64,000 nt of DNA from Azospirillum lipoferum (GTDB lineage Bacteria > Pseudomonadota > Alphaproteobacteria > Azospirillales > Azospirillaceae), in contig NZ_JALJXJ010000003.1 in NCBI RefSeq assembly GCF_024170005.1, forward strand, positions 310,001 to 374,000, written 5' to 3'. Positions 27,550 through 34,396 of the stretch are shown here, one piece after another. Every line of letters begins with the position of its first letter. Within the stretch, counting starts at the first letter, position 1. The notes under the pieces were generated by a model that worked only from the letters and a program-made list of their open reading frames with translations, searched no databases and was not told the DNA's origin. The translations under genes and the position numbers were made by a program.

Positions 27550-28389
27550 ATGGCTCTCAAGGATTTCCTGGTCGTCGTCGATGATACGCCCGCGTCAGCA
27601 GCGCGTCTCGACCTTGCGGCACGGCTCGCGGCACGGTGCGATGCGCACCTGACCGCGCTCTATGCCTTCACCGATATGGTGTTGCCCGGCTACATCGAAG
27701 CCGAATTTCCGCAGGAATTGCGCGAAAGCCGCCGCCAGAGCCGCAAGGACCAGACGGACCGGATGCAGGCGGCTTTCGACGACGTCATGCGCCATCACGG
27801 CCTGACCGACCGGTCCGAATGGCTGGCACAGGAAGGCGATCCGACCATCACCACCGCAGTGCGCGGCCGTTACGCCGATCTGGTCATGGTGGGCCAGCCC
27901 GATCCGGACCGCGACCGCGACCAGCCCATCGCCCAGCCGGCCGACCTGCTGTTCGAATGCGGCCGGCCGCTTCTGGTCGTGCCCTATGCCGGCCGCTTCT
28001 CCAGCATCGGCGAGCGGGTGCTGGTCGGCTGGAACGGCAGCCGCGAGGCGGCGCGCGCCGTCGGCGACGCCCTGCCCCTGCTGACCACCGCCAAGCGCGT
28101 CGTGGTGATGGCCGCCAACCCGAAGCCCGGTCCCAATGGGCTGGGTGACGAGCCCTGCGCCGACATCGCCCGCCACCTGTCCCGCCACGGCTGCCGGGTG
28201 GAAGCGACCCATGTCGCCACCGACGTGGTGGAGCCCGGCGACACCCTGCTGAACATGGCTGCCGACGAAAGCTGTGACCTGCTGGTAATGGGCGCCTACG
28301 GCCGTTCGCGCTTCCGCGAACTGGTGCTGGGCGGCATGACCCGCTTCATGCTGCAGCACATGACGGTTCCGGTACTGATGAGCCATTGA
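27550..28389 (+). CDS. Universal stress protein, two tandem Usp domains
   Basis: 279 aa, equal to two fused Usp domains. Domain 1 (1-140) opens KDFLVVVDDTPASAARLDLA; domain 2 (about 150-279) opens ERVLVGWNGSREAARAVGDAL. Domain 2 ends LLVMGAYGRSRFRELVLGGMTRFMLQ, close to the ATP-binding G-2x-G-9x-G(S/T) motif, whereas domain 1 lacks it (MVGQPDPDRDRD). Tandem Usps are soluble stress proteins; here one domain probably binds nucleotide. A long regulatory region precedes it. AGGAA stands eight bases before the ATG. Confidence 0.88.
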   Translation: MALKDFLVVVDDTPASAARLDLAARLAARCDAHLTALYAFTDMVLPGYIEAEFPQELRESRRQSRKDQTDRMQAAFDDVMRHHGLTDRSEWLAQEGDPTITTAVRGRYADLVMVGQPDPDRDRDQPIAQPADLLFECGRPLLVVPYAGRFSSIGERVLVGWNGSREAARAVGDALPLLTTAKRVVVMAANPKPGPNGLGDEPCADIARHLSRHGCRVEATHVATDVVEPGDTLLNMAADESCDLLVMGAYGRSRFRELVLGGMTRFMLQHMTVPVLMSH

Positions 28390-28434
28390 GAGGATAGGTG
28401 GGGGCATCGCAGCCGGCAGGTCCCCACCCGGTCT

Positions 28435-28474
28435 CCCGCCTGCTGGCATAAGGGCGTGGGGTTAAGCGACCGGC
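28435..28474 (+). repeat. 40-bp direct repeat, upstream copy
   Basis: Identical at 39 of 40 positions to 29652-29691. It contains the coding end of repA (codons for Arg-Leu-Leu-Ala and a stop, here TAA) without the rest of the gene, followed by the motif GTGGGGTTAAGCGACCGG. Confidence 0.95.
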
Positions 28475-28634
28475 CACTTTCCCGAGTCCCTCCGCAACCA
28501 CCGCGAGTCGCCCCTCGCAGCCTGTGGGGAAAAGCGACCGGCCCCGGTTGTCCACCCCGTTCCCCGTGGGGAAAAGCGGCGGATTCGTGGGGAAAAGCGG
28601 CGCGACTCGGGGTTTCCCCATGGGGACAAGCGGC
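28456..28634 (+). repeat. Iteron-like direct repeats, 5 copies
   Basis: Copies start at 28456 (GTGGGGTTAAGCGACCGG), 28524 (GTGGGGAAAAGCGACCGG), 28566 and 28587 (both GTGGGGAAAAGCGGC) and 28621 (TGGGGACAAGCGGC). Spacing is irregular for the first two and 21 then 34-35 bases for the rest. The core is TGGGG-NN-AAGCG. Confidence 0.85.
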
Positions 28635-28674
28635 GACTCAACTAATAAGTCTAACAACTAACCGTCGACTAGCA

Positions 28675-28691
28675 CGGTCGCCTAACCCCAC
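28675..28691 (-). repeat. Inverted iteron copy near repA start
   Basis: Reads GTGGGGTTAGGCGACCG on the minus strand, one change from the GTTAAG type. Inverted iterons close to rep promoters often serve as autorepression operators in known plasmids; here this is inference from position. Confidence 0.7.
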
Positions 28692-28747
28692 ATTGACTCC
28701 GCTGCCCGCCGCTCACCAGGATGCCACAACATCTGGGTGAGGGCGCG

Positions 28748-29668
28748 ATGGGCGACATACACAGGCTGGTGATCGAACATGGCCGGGACAAGGCGCGCGC
28801 CCTGGTCAGGCCGGAGGAGCGGACGTTGGTGGACATCGCCGCCGACATCCTGGCGGACGAGAACCAGCATCTCGGCATCACCTACAGCGGCTTCTGCCTG
28901 ACCAGCCTGCCGCACAAGAAGCTGGCCGACGACGTGCCCTGGGAAAAGCGCGGCCATCAGGTGACGCTGCTGGTCGAACCGGGCCGGCTGAAGGTGAACG
29001 GCAAGATGAAGCTGTTCGGCGTGCCTTATGGCGCGCGGGCGCGGATGATCCTGATCTATCTGCAGACCCAGGCCGTGCGCACCGGCCGCCGTGAAGTGGA
29101 ACTCGGCCGTTCCATGCGCGACTGGCTGACCCGCATGGGCATCAGCGTCGGGGGCGAGACCTTCCGCGGCTTCCGCGAGCAGTCGCTGCGCATCTCCGCC
29201 TGCTCGCTGAAGTTCTTCTGGGACGGTGAGGATGCCGACGTCTTCGAGAAGGGCGGCATCGTCAAGCGTGGCCTGATCTTCCATGACGCCCTCGGCGACG
29301 ACCGCCAGGGCACGCTGTGGAACGACGTGGTCCAGTTGGACGAGACCTTCTTCCAGGCCCTGCGCGACCATCCGGTTCCCCTGCTGGAAGAGGCGGTGCG
29401 GCAGTTGAAGGACCGTTCGCTGAGCCTGGACCTGTATGTCTGGCTGGCCTACCGGCTGCATTCGCTGAGCCGGCCGCAGCCGATCTCCTGGCCATCGCTC
29501 TATGCGCAGTTCGGCGCCGGTTACGACCAGATGAAGCATTTCAAGCCGCGCTTCGTCCAGGCGCTGCAATATGCGCTGGCCGCCTATCCGGATGCGAAGG
29601 TCGAACCGGCCGATGACGGCGTCGTCCTCCACCCCAGCCGCCCGCCCATCGCCCGCCTGCTGGCATGA
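28748..29668 (+). CDS. repA: Plasmid-type replication initiator, RepA_C family
   Basis: 306 aa from ATG 28748 (GGTGAGGG upstream); ATG 28721 in frame is a weaker option. The body matches the 'plasmid encoded RepA' family: HLGITYSGFCLTSLPHKKL, VPYGARARMILIYLQTQAVR, ELGRSMRDWLTRMGISVGG, LYVWLAYRLHSL and SWPSLYAQFGAGY. The 'YGxRxRLIxxYLxTxAxR' block is the family hallmark, with a winged-helix-like C-terminal half. Such proteins bind iterons and start theta replication. It is intact, carries iterons on both sides and has no visible parA/parB neighbours. Its presence among core-type genes is unexpected. Confidence 0.85.
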   Translation: MGDIHRLVIEHGRDKARALVRPEERTLVDIAADILADENQHLGITYSGFCLTSLPHKKLADDVPWEKRGHQVTLLVEPGRLKVNGKMKLFGVPYGARARMILIYLQTQAVRTGRREVELGRSMRDWLTRMGISVGGETFRGFREQSLRISACSLKFFWDGEDADVFEKGGIVKRGLIFHDALGDDRQGTLWNDVVQLDETFFQALRDHPVPLLEEAVRQLKDRSLSLDLYVWLAYRLHSLSRPQPISWPSLYAQFGAGYDQMKHFKPRFVQALQYALAAYPDAKVEPADDGVVLHPSRPPIARLLA

Positions 29669-29691
29669 GGGCGTGGGGTTAAGCGACCGGC
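29652..29691 (+). repeat. 40-bp direct repeat, downstream copy
   Basis: Covers the last codons and the TGA of repA and the following iteron. Differs from 28435-28474 by a single base (the stop is TGA here, TAA there). Confidence 0.95.
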
Positions 29692-29721
29692 GCTGAAAGT
29701 CCCCTGGTCGCTTAACCCCAC
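29673..29721. repeat. Inverted iteron pair downstream of repA
   Basis: GTGGGGTTAAGCGACC (29673-29688) and its exact reverse complement (29706-29721) form a 16-bp perfect palindrome around 17 bases. It could be a RepA site, a cruciform or a transcription terminator for repA. Confidence 0.85.
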
Positions 29722-29818
29722 ATCCCGACGCGCAGCTTCGCCATTGACCCACGTCATTGGGGCCTCCTCCCCTCCCCCCTAAGATCGCCGCCAGTTCCCG
29801 AACCGGAGAGGCCCTGCC

Positions 29819-30589
29819 TTGGACGCCCTGTCGCTGCTGGATGCCGGACTGAACCAGTGCGCCGTGGTCATCGATCGCGACGGCGGGCTGCTGCTGGCCC
29901 TGCTGACTGCCGGGCTGGTCGGCGGCACCACCCATTGCGCGGGTATGTGCGGCCCCTTCGTGCTGGCCCAGGTTTCGGCACGGCTGGAGCGGGTGCCGCT
30001 GTCGGCGATGTCGGAGTTCCGGCGCCTGACCGGGGCGGCCGTGCTGCCCTATCATGCCGGCCGGGCGACGACCTATGCGCTGGTCGGCGCGCTGTCGGCT
30101 TCGGTCGCCGGCCATGTCGGGGCGCTGCCGGGACTGCGCTGGCTGTCGGTGGCGCTGCTGGCGCTGGCGGCGCTGTTCTTCCTCGGCTATGCCGCGCGCG
30201 GCATCCTGTCCTGGCTGCCGAAGGCGCCGCCTTTGGGCGGCCATGGCATACAACGCTGGTGGGCGGATCGGGTGTCCGGCCTCGCCCGGCCGCTGTTCGG
30301 CAACCCGACGGGCTGGCGCGGCTATGGGCTGGGGGTGGCCCTGGGCTTCATTCCCTGCGGAATGCTCTATGGCGCCATCGCGGTGGCGGCGGCGAGCGGC
30401 AGCGCCCTGACCGGCGCATTCGGCATGGCGGCCTTCGCGCTCGGCACGGTGCCGAGCCTGCTGGCGGTCGGTTTGGCCGGCCACATCGCCGGCCGCACCT
30501 GGCGCACCGCGGTCGCCCGCATAGCCCCGGCGATCATGCTGGTGAACGCCGGGGTGCTGGGCTGGATGGCCTGGAAGCTGGTTGCGTAA
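29819..30589 (+). CDS. Sulfite exporter TauE/SafE-type membrane protein
   Basis: 256 aa with an unusual TTG start at 29819, supported by GGAGAGG seven bases upstream and no in-frame ATG nearby. About six membrane helices are visible. The motif GGTTHCAGMCGPF near the N terminus and GVALGFIPCGMLYGAI in the second half form the internally repeated Cys-containing pattern of the DsbD/CcdA-like half of this family, which is often found with cbb3-oxidase assembly genes and linked to copper or thiol transport. The substrate is not established. No ccoNOP genes are nearby. Confidence 0.82.
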   Translation: MDALSLLDAGLNQCAVVIDRDGGLLLALLTAGLVGGTTHCAGMCGPFVLAQVSARLERVPLSAMSEFRRLTGAAVLPYHAGRATTYALVGALSASVAGHVGALPGLRWLSVALLALAALFFLGYAARGILSWLPKAPPLGGHGIQRWWADRVSGLARPLFGNPTGWRGYGLGVALGFIPCGMLYGAIAVAAASGSALTGAFGMAAFALGTVPSLLAVGLAGHIAGRTWRTAVARIAPAIMLVNAGVLGWMAWKLVA

Positions 30590-30608
30590 ACCAGCCTCTC
30601 ACCCTGCT

Positions 30609-31514
30609 TCAGTGGATACCGCAGCCGCCGCCCTTCAGCGCATCACCCAGCGGAATCTGCCCGCTGCCGGGCTTCAAGGGCTGCTGCTGGCTCTCGTGCG
30701 GCGACCAGCCGGCGAGATAAAGCACTTCGAAGGTCACCGGAATCCGCCCGTCCGGCTCGGCATAGAGTTCGGCATAGCGCCGGGCCGCGTCGAACAGCAT
30801 GCTGCGGGTTGCCGGAACCTTGCGACGGGCCAGCACGGTGTTGGTCTCGCCCATGCCGCGCAGTTCGCGCATCAAGGCGAAGGCGTCGGAATAGGTGACG
30901 GTGATGACGTCGCTGTCGACCACCGGCAGGGCGAAGCCGGCACGTTGCAGCAACCCGCCGGCATCCTTGATCTCGGCGAAGGGCGACACGCGGGGGGAGA
31001 CGCCGCCCGACACCTCCATCTCCGCCTCGTACAGGCAGCGGCGCAGCTCGGCCAGCGTCTGGCCGCCCAGCATGGAGGCGCAGAAGAAGCCGTCGGGCTT
31101 CAGCGCCTGCCGGATCTGCACCAGCGCACCCGGCAGGTCATTGACCCAATGCAGGCTGAGATTGCTGACCGCCAAATCGAAGCTGCCGGGCGCGAAGGGC
31201 AGGAACTCTTCATCAGCAGCAACGGTGGGGTTGCCGGGACCGGCGGCGGCGCGGGCGAAGGCGGGCGACAGGTCGCAGGCGACCAGCCGTTCGATCCCCT
31301 TGCGGCCTTTCAGGATGCGGCCCATCGCCCCATCGTGGCAGCCGACGTCGAGCGCCAGCGGGAATGGACGGATCACGTCCTCCAGCCGGTCGGCAAGGCG
31401 GTCGGCGATCTCCTCGAACAGGAAAGCGTGGTCGGTGAATTCGGCGACGGCGCGGTCGCGGCGGCGGCGGACGAGCGCACGGTCGAAGACGGTCATGCTG
31501 TCGGGGCTTGTCAT
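30609..31514 (-). CDS. NDUFAF5/BioC-like SAM-dependent methyltransferase-fold protein
   Basis: 301 aa. The SAM-binding domain is clear: LALDVGCHDGAMGRIL (motif I), LVACDLSPAFA, SFDLAVSNLSLHWVNDLPGA (the 'LHWVND' block) and GFFCASMLGGQTLAEL. The alphaproteobacterial homologues of mitochondrial NDUFAF5 share this pattern; NDUFAF5 hydroxylates an arginine of the NDUFS7 subunit during complex I assembly. BioC, the malonyl-ACP methyltransferase, is a similar alternative, but no bio genes are near. The C-terminal tail is Gly/His-rich. It is divergent from fliQ. Confidence 0.82.
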   Translation of the reverse strand: MTSPDSMTVFDRALVRRRRDRAVAEFTDHAFLFEEIADRLADRLEDVIRPFPLALDVGCHDGAMGRILKGRKGIERLVACDLSPAFARAAAGPGNPTVAADEEFLPFAPGSFDLAVSNLSLHWVNDLPGALVQIRQALKPDGFFCASMLGGQTLAELRRCLYEAEMEVSGGVSPRVSPFAEIKDAGGLLQRAGFALPVVDSDVITVTYSDAFALMRELRGMGETNTVLARRKVPATRSMLFDAARRYAELYAEPDGRIPVTFEVLYLAGWSPHESQQQPLKPGSGQIPLGDALKGGGCGIH

Positions 31515-31614
31515 GGCCGCACTATACCCCAGCCCGGCGGCGCGACAACCGTGCTACACTCGCAGCCCAGCCACCTTCTCCACGCCACCACTTCTGCATC
31601 GGGACAGCCAGGGA

Positions 31615-31881
31615 ATGGGCATTGATGAAGCCATCGCCGTCAGCCATGAAGCGCTGATGGTCATCCTGAAGATCTCGCTGCCGACGCTGGGCATCACAGC
31701 ATTGCTGTCGGCCGGCCTGATGCTGTTCCAGAGTGCCACCAACATCAACGAATCGTCGTTGCAGCAGGATGTGAAGTTCTTCGCGACGCTGTTGATCCTG
31801 TTCGCCACCGGCCCGGCGATCTATCTGGCGCTGCGCGACTATACCGGCGTGATCTTCGAACGCATCGCCATGCTGCAGTGA
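31615..31881 (+). CDS. fliQ: Flagellar export component FliQ, isolated copy
   Basis: 88 aa, the exact FliQ length, with two membrane helices. The pattern is EALMVILKISLPTLGITALL, GLMLFQSATNINESSLQQ and FFATLLILFATGPAIYLAL, matching the 'QAaTqInEqTL' signature of FliQ/SctS. It belongs to the inner-membrane core of the flagellar type III exporter. It stands alone: fliP and fliR, its usual neighbours, are absent, and comF follows after 12 bases on the same strand. A non-flagellar type III copy is unlikely without other sct genes. Confidence 0.82.
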   Translation: MGIDEAIAVSHEALMVILKISLPTLGITALLSAGLMLFQSATNINESSLQQDVKFFATLLILFATGPAIYLALRDYTGVIFERIAMLQ

Positions 31882-31893
31882 CGGGGCCGGCCG

Positions 31894-32661
31894 ATGCAGG
31901 CACCTCCCCCGCTTGCCAGATTTGGCCGCATCGCCACGGGGGCGGCGGGCCTGCTGCTGGACGCGCTGCTGCCGCCGCGCTGTCTCGGCTGCGGCGAGGC
32001 GGTCGACCGGCAGGGCGGCCTGTGCGCCGCCTGCTGGGTCAAGCTGACCTTCATCGCCCCGCCGCTGTGCGCCTGCTGCGGCCTTCCCTTCGAGTATGAG
32101 GCGCAGGAGGGTGCGCTGTGCGGCGCCTGTCTGGCCGCTCCGCCGCCCTTCGCCCGCGCCCGCGCCGTCCTGGCCTATGACGACGGCAGCCGGCCGCTTG
32201 TGCTTGGGTTCAAGCATGGCGACCGCATCCATGCCGCCAAATCCTACGGCATCTGGCTGGCGCGGGCCGGTCGGGAACTGCTGGAGGACGCCGACCGGCT
32301 GCTGCCGGTGCCGCTGCACCGCGCCCGCCTGTTCCGCCGCCGCTACAACCAGGCGGCCCTGCTGGCGCAGGCGCTGTCACGGCACAGCGGCGTTCCCGTC
32401 ACCCCCGACCTGCTGCAACGCCACCGGGCCACCCCGACCCAGGGCGGGCTCGACCGCCAGGGACGCCACCGCAACGTCAAGGGCGCCTTCCGCCTGCGGC
32501 CGGGGCAGTCGGTGAAGGACCAGGTGACCGGTCAGCGGCTGGTGCTGATCGATGACGTGATGACCACCGGGGCGACGCTGGCGGAATGCGCCCGGATCCT
32601 GCTGCGCGCCGGGGCCGCCCGGGTCGACGTGCTGACGCTGGCGCGCGTGGTGCACCGCTGA
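31894..32661 (+). CDS. comF: ComF family protein (double zinc ribbon / phosphoribosyltransferase)
   Basis: 255 aa. N-terminal cysteine pairs (CLGC, LCAAC, CACC, LCGAC) form the double zinc ribbon. The C-terminal phosphoribosyltransferase domain has PVPLHRARLFRRRYNQAALLA and the PRPP loop LVLIDDVMTTGATL. ComF proteins are needed for DNA uptake in naturally competent bacteria and have a general DNA-processing role elsewhere. It is 12 bases after fliQ and probably co-transcribed with it, an unusual pairing. Confidence 0.9.
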   Translation: MQAPPPLARFGRIATGAAGLLLDALLPPRCLGCGEAVDRQGGLCAACWVKLTFIAPPLCACCGLPFEYEAQEGALCGACLAAPPPFARARAVLAYDDGSRPLVLGFKHGDRIHAAKSYGIWLARAGRELLEDADRLLPVPLHRARLFRRRYNQAALLAQALSRHSGVPVTPDLLQRHRATPTQGGLDRQGRHRNVKGAFRLRPGQSVKDQVTGQRLVLIDDVMTTGATLAECARILLRAGAARVDVLTLARVVHR

Positions 32662-32778
32662 CGCTTGAAAAGGGCCGCGCCCGGCGATGCTGACCGGCGT
32701 TGCACGCGTGCCGCAACGTCTGGCGCCCCTTGTGGGTTGATCTTATAGTTTCCCCACGTCCAAGAGGAGCCCAGTGGC

Positions 32779-33042
32779 ATGGCCGACGTCGTCATCTACA
32801 CCACGCCCTTCTGTCCCTACTGCATGCGGGCCAAGAGCCTGCTCGACGGCAAGGGCGTGAAATACGAGGAAATCGATCTCTACGCCCAGCCGGGCCGCCG
32901 CAGCGAGATGATCGAGCGGTCGCAGGGCCGGACCACCGTCCCGCAGATCTTCATCGACGGAAAGCCGTATGGCGGCAGCGACGACATCCACGCGCTGGAC
33001 CGCGCCGGAAAGCTCGACCCGCTGCTCGGCATCGCCGCATGA
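32779..33042 (+). CDS. grxC: Glutaredoxin 3
   Basis: 87 aa with the dithiol active site TTPFCPYCMRA (C14/C17), the TTVPQIFIDG cis-proline segment and GGSDDIHALDRAGKL, the glutathione-binding GG-DD. It reduces disulphides using glutathione in the cytoplasm. An AAGAGGAG lies upstream. Its stop overlaps the start of the nitrilase-family gene (ATGA), a conserved alphaproteobacterial pairing. Confidence 0.95.
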   Translation: MADVVIYTTPFCPYCMRAKSLLDGKGVKYEEIDLYAQPGRRSEMIERSQGRTTVPQIFIDGKPYGGSDDIHALDRAGKLDPLLGIAA

Positions 33043-33893
33043 GCGAGGGTCCGACCGGCACCGGTGTGCTGAAGGCCGCCTGCGTCCAGGTGAATGCAGG
33101 CACGGAGCTTGAGCCGAACCTGCGGGCGGCGGGCGACCTCGTCCGCCGCGCCCGCGACGCCGGGGCGGACTTCATCGCCCTGCCGGAGAATGTCGGCTGG
33201 ATCGTCCAGGGCCGCGACAAGACCATGCAGCGCGTCCGCAGCGAGGCGGAACATCCCGGCATCCCCTTCTTCGCCGGGCTGGCGCGGGAGACCGGGGCCT
33301 GGATCCTGGGCGGCACCCTGCATGTCCTGCTCGACGACGGGCGCGCCGCCAACCGCAGCTATCTGTTCGATGCCGGGGGGCGGGTCGTCGCCTCCTACGA
33401 CAAGATCCACATGTTCGACGTCACGCTGAAGGACGGCGAATCCTACCGCGAATCGGCGACCTTCCGGCCGGGCGAGCGGGCGGTGGTGGCGGCCAGCCCC
33501 TGGGGTGGGATCGGCATGACCGTCTGCTACGACGTGCGCTTCGCCTATCTCTACCGGGCTCTGGCCCAGGCGGGGGCGTCGATCCTGACGGTGCCGGCCG
33601 CCTTCACCGTGCCGACCGGCCGCGCCCACTGGCACACGCTGCTGCGCGCCCGCGCCATCGAGACCGGCTGCTTCGTCGTCGCTCCGGCCCAGACCGGCAG
33701 CCACGACCAGGGCCGCCAGACCTACGGCCACTCCCTGCTGATCGCGCCGTGGGGCGAGGTGCTGGCCGATGCCGGAACCGACGTCGGCTTCATCACCGCC
33801 GACCTCGACCTCGACCGCATCGCGGAAGCCCGCGGCATGGTGCCGGCGCTGACCCACGACCGCAGCGTCGGGGTGGAGCGGATCGGGTTCTGA
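33039..33893 (+). CDS. Carbon-nitrogen hydrolase, Nit1/Nit2-like (deaminated glutathione amidase type)
   Basis: 284 aa. The Glu-Lys-Cys triad is visible: LPENVGW region near residue 45, [10 protein letters not shown] (Lys) and [18 protein letters not shown] (Cys). The 'KIHMFDV' and 'VCYDVRF' blocks are typical of the Nit subfamily that hydrolyses deaminated glutathione, a metabolite-repair reaction. Coupling to grxC through ATGA overlap supports a glutathione link. Omega-amidase activity is a related alternative. Confidence 0.88.
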   Translation: MSEGPTGTGVLKAACVQVNAGTELEPNLRAAGDLVRRARDAGADFIALPENVGWIVQGRDKTMQRVRSEAEHPGIPFFAGLARETGAWILGGTLHVLLDDGRAANRSYLFDAGGRVVASYDKIHMFDVTLKDGESYRESATFRPGERAVVAASPWGGIGMTVCYDVRFAYLYRALAQAGASILTVPAAFTVPTGRAHWHTLLRARAIETGCFVVAPAQTGSHDQGRQTYGHSLLIAPWGEVLADAGTDVGFITADLDLDRIAEARGMVPALTHDRSVGVERIGF

Positions 33894-33915
33894 TCCCTCA
33901 GCGCCCGTCCCCCCT

Positions 33916-34389
33916 TCAGCGTCCATTTTGGGTCAGCCGCAGCCACGCCATGGCGGCGGTCAGCGCAATGCCGAGAGCACCGTCGGGCCGCACCGGCAGG
34001 TCGAGGTCGCGGACCAGACTGTCCAGCCGCAGATCCACCGCCTGTTTGGACAGGCTGCGGATCTTGCGGTCGTAATAGAGGCTCGACACCTCCGTCCGCT
34101 CCTCCGGCAGCGGACGGCCGGTCAGGCGTTCCGCCATGGCGACGGAAAAATCCAGGTAATAGCCGACCAGCGGCCGATCGCCAATGAAGGCGTGCAGCAG
34201 GTCGCCGGCCTCCGCCATTCCGGTGTCGCTGCCGGGATGGAGCAGCAGGGCACTGCCGGTCAGGATACGGGGACCGCGGATGCGGATGGCGGCGAAGGTC
34301 AGCGGCCTTGCCGAGTCAGGGTCGAAGCTGGTCGCCTCGCAATGGATCGCCACGCTTTCCCGGCGGTCGGTGTGATCGGAGTGCGCCAT
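33916..34389 (-). CDS. DnaQ-fold exonuclease-like protein lacking catalytic residues
   Basis: 157 aa. The fold follows DnaQ-type 3'-5' exonucleases: SVAIHCEATSFDPDSARPL aligns with the first exonuclease strand ('aiDtETtGl'), LVGYYLDFSVAMAERL with motif II, and PDGALGIALTAAMAWLRL with motif III ('HrALgDAlatA..fL'). The first Asp is replaced by His, and the His and Asp of motif III are absent, so hydrolysis is unlikely. It is encoded 7 bases after the CNB/CBS/DUF294 gene; exonuclease-like genes often follow DUF294 genes, so it may act as a binding partner. Confidence 0.7.
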   Translation of the reverse strand: MAHSDHTDRRESVAIHCEATSFDPDSARPLTFAAIRIRGPRILTGSALLLHPGSDTGMAEAGDLLHAFIGDRPLVGYYLDFSVAMAERLTGRPLPEERTEVSSLYYDRKIRSLSKQAVDLRLDSLVRDLDLPVRPDGALGIALTAAMAWLRLTQNGR

Positions 34390-34396
34390 CGCCGCC

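Larger units (their letters stand above)
28390..28747. other. Candidate plasmid-type replication origin (iteron region)
   Basis: No gene. The stretch contains the upstream arm of a 40-bp direct repeat (28435-28474), five direct copies of a TGGGGNNAAGCG-type motif, one inverted copy and an AT-richer segment (about 28638-28665, with ACTAATAAGTCTAACAACTA). Iterons next to an AT-rich tract and an initiator gene are the layout of theta-type plasmid origins. Confidence 0.6.

Noticed and set aside
28456..28634. CRISPR-like array
   Set aside because: Repeats are only 14-18 bp, irregularly spaced and imperfect, beside a rep gene; iterons explain them better. No cas gene is present.
27550..29700. Insertion sequence around repA
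   Set aside because: No transposase frame and no terminal inverted repeats; the 40-bp repeats are direct and include coding sequence.
28682..30484. 600-codon minus-strand frame across repA and the TauE-like gene
   Set aside because: It spans two genes with clear families and contains no motif of its own.
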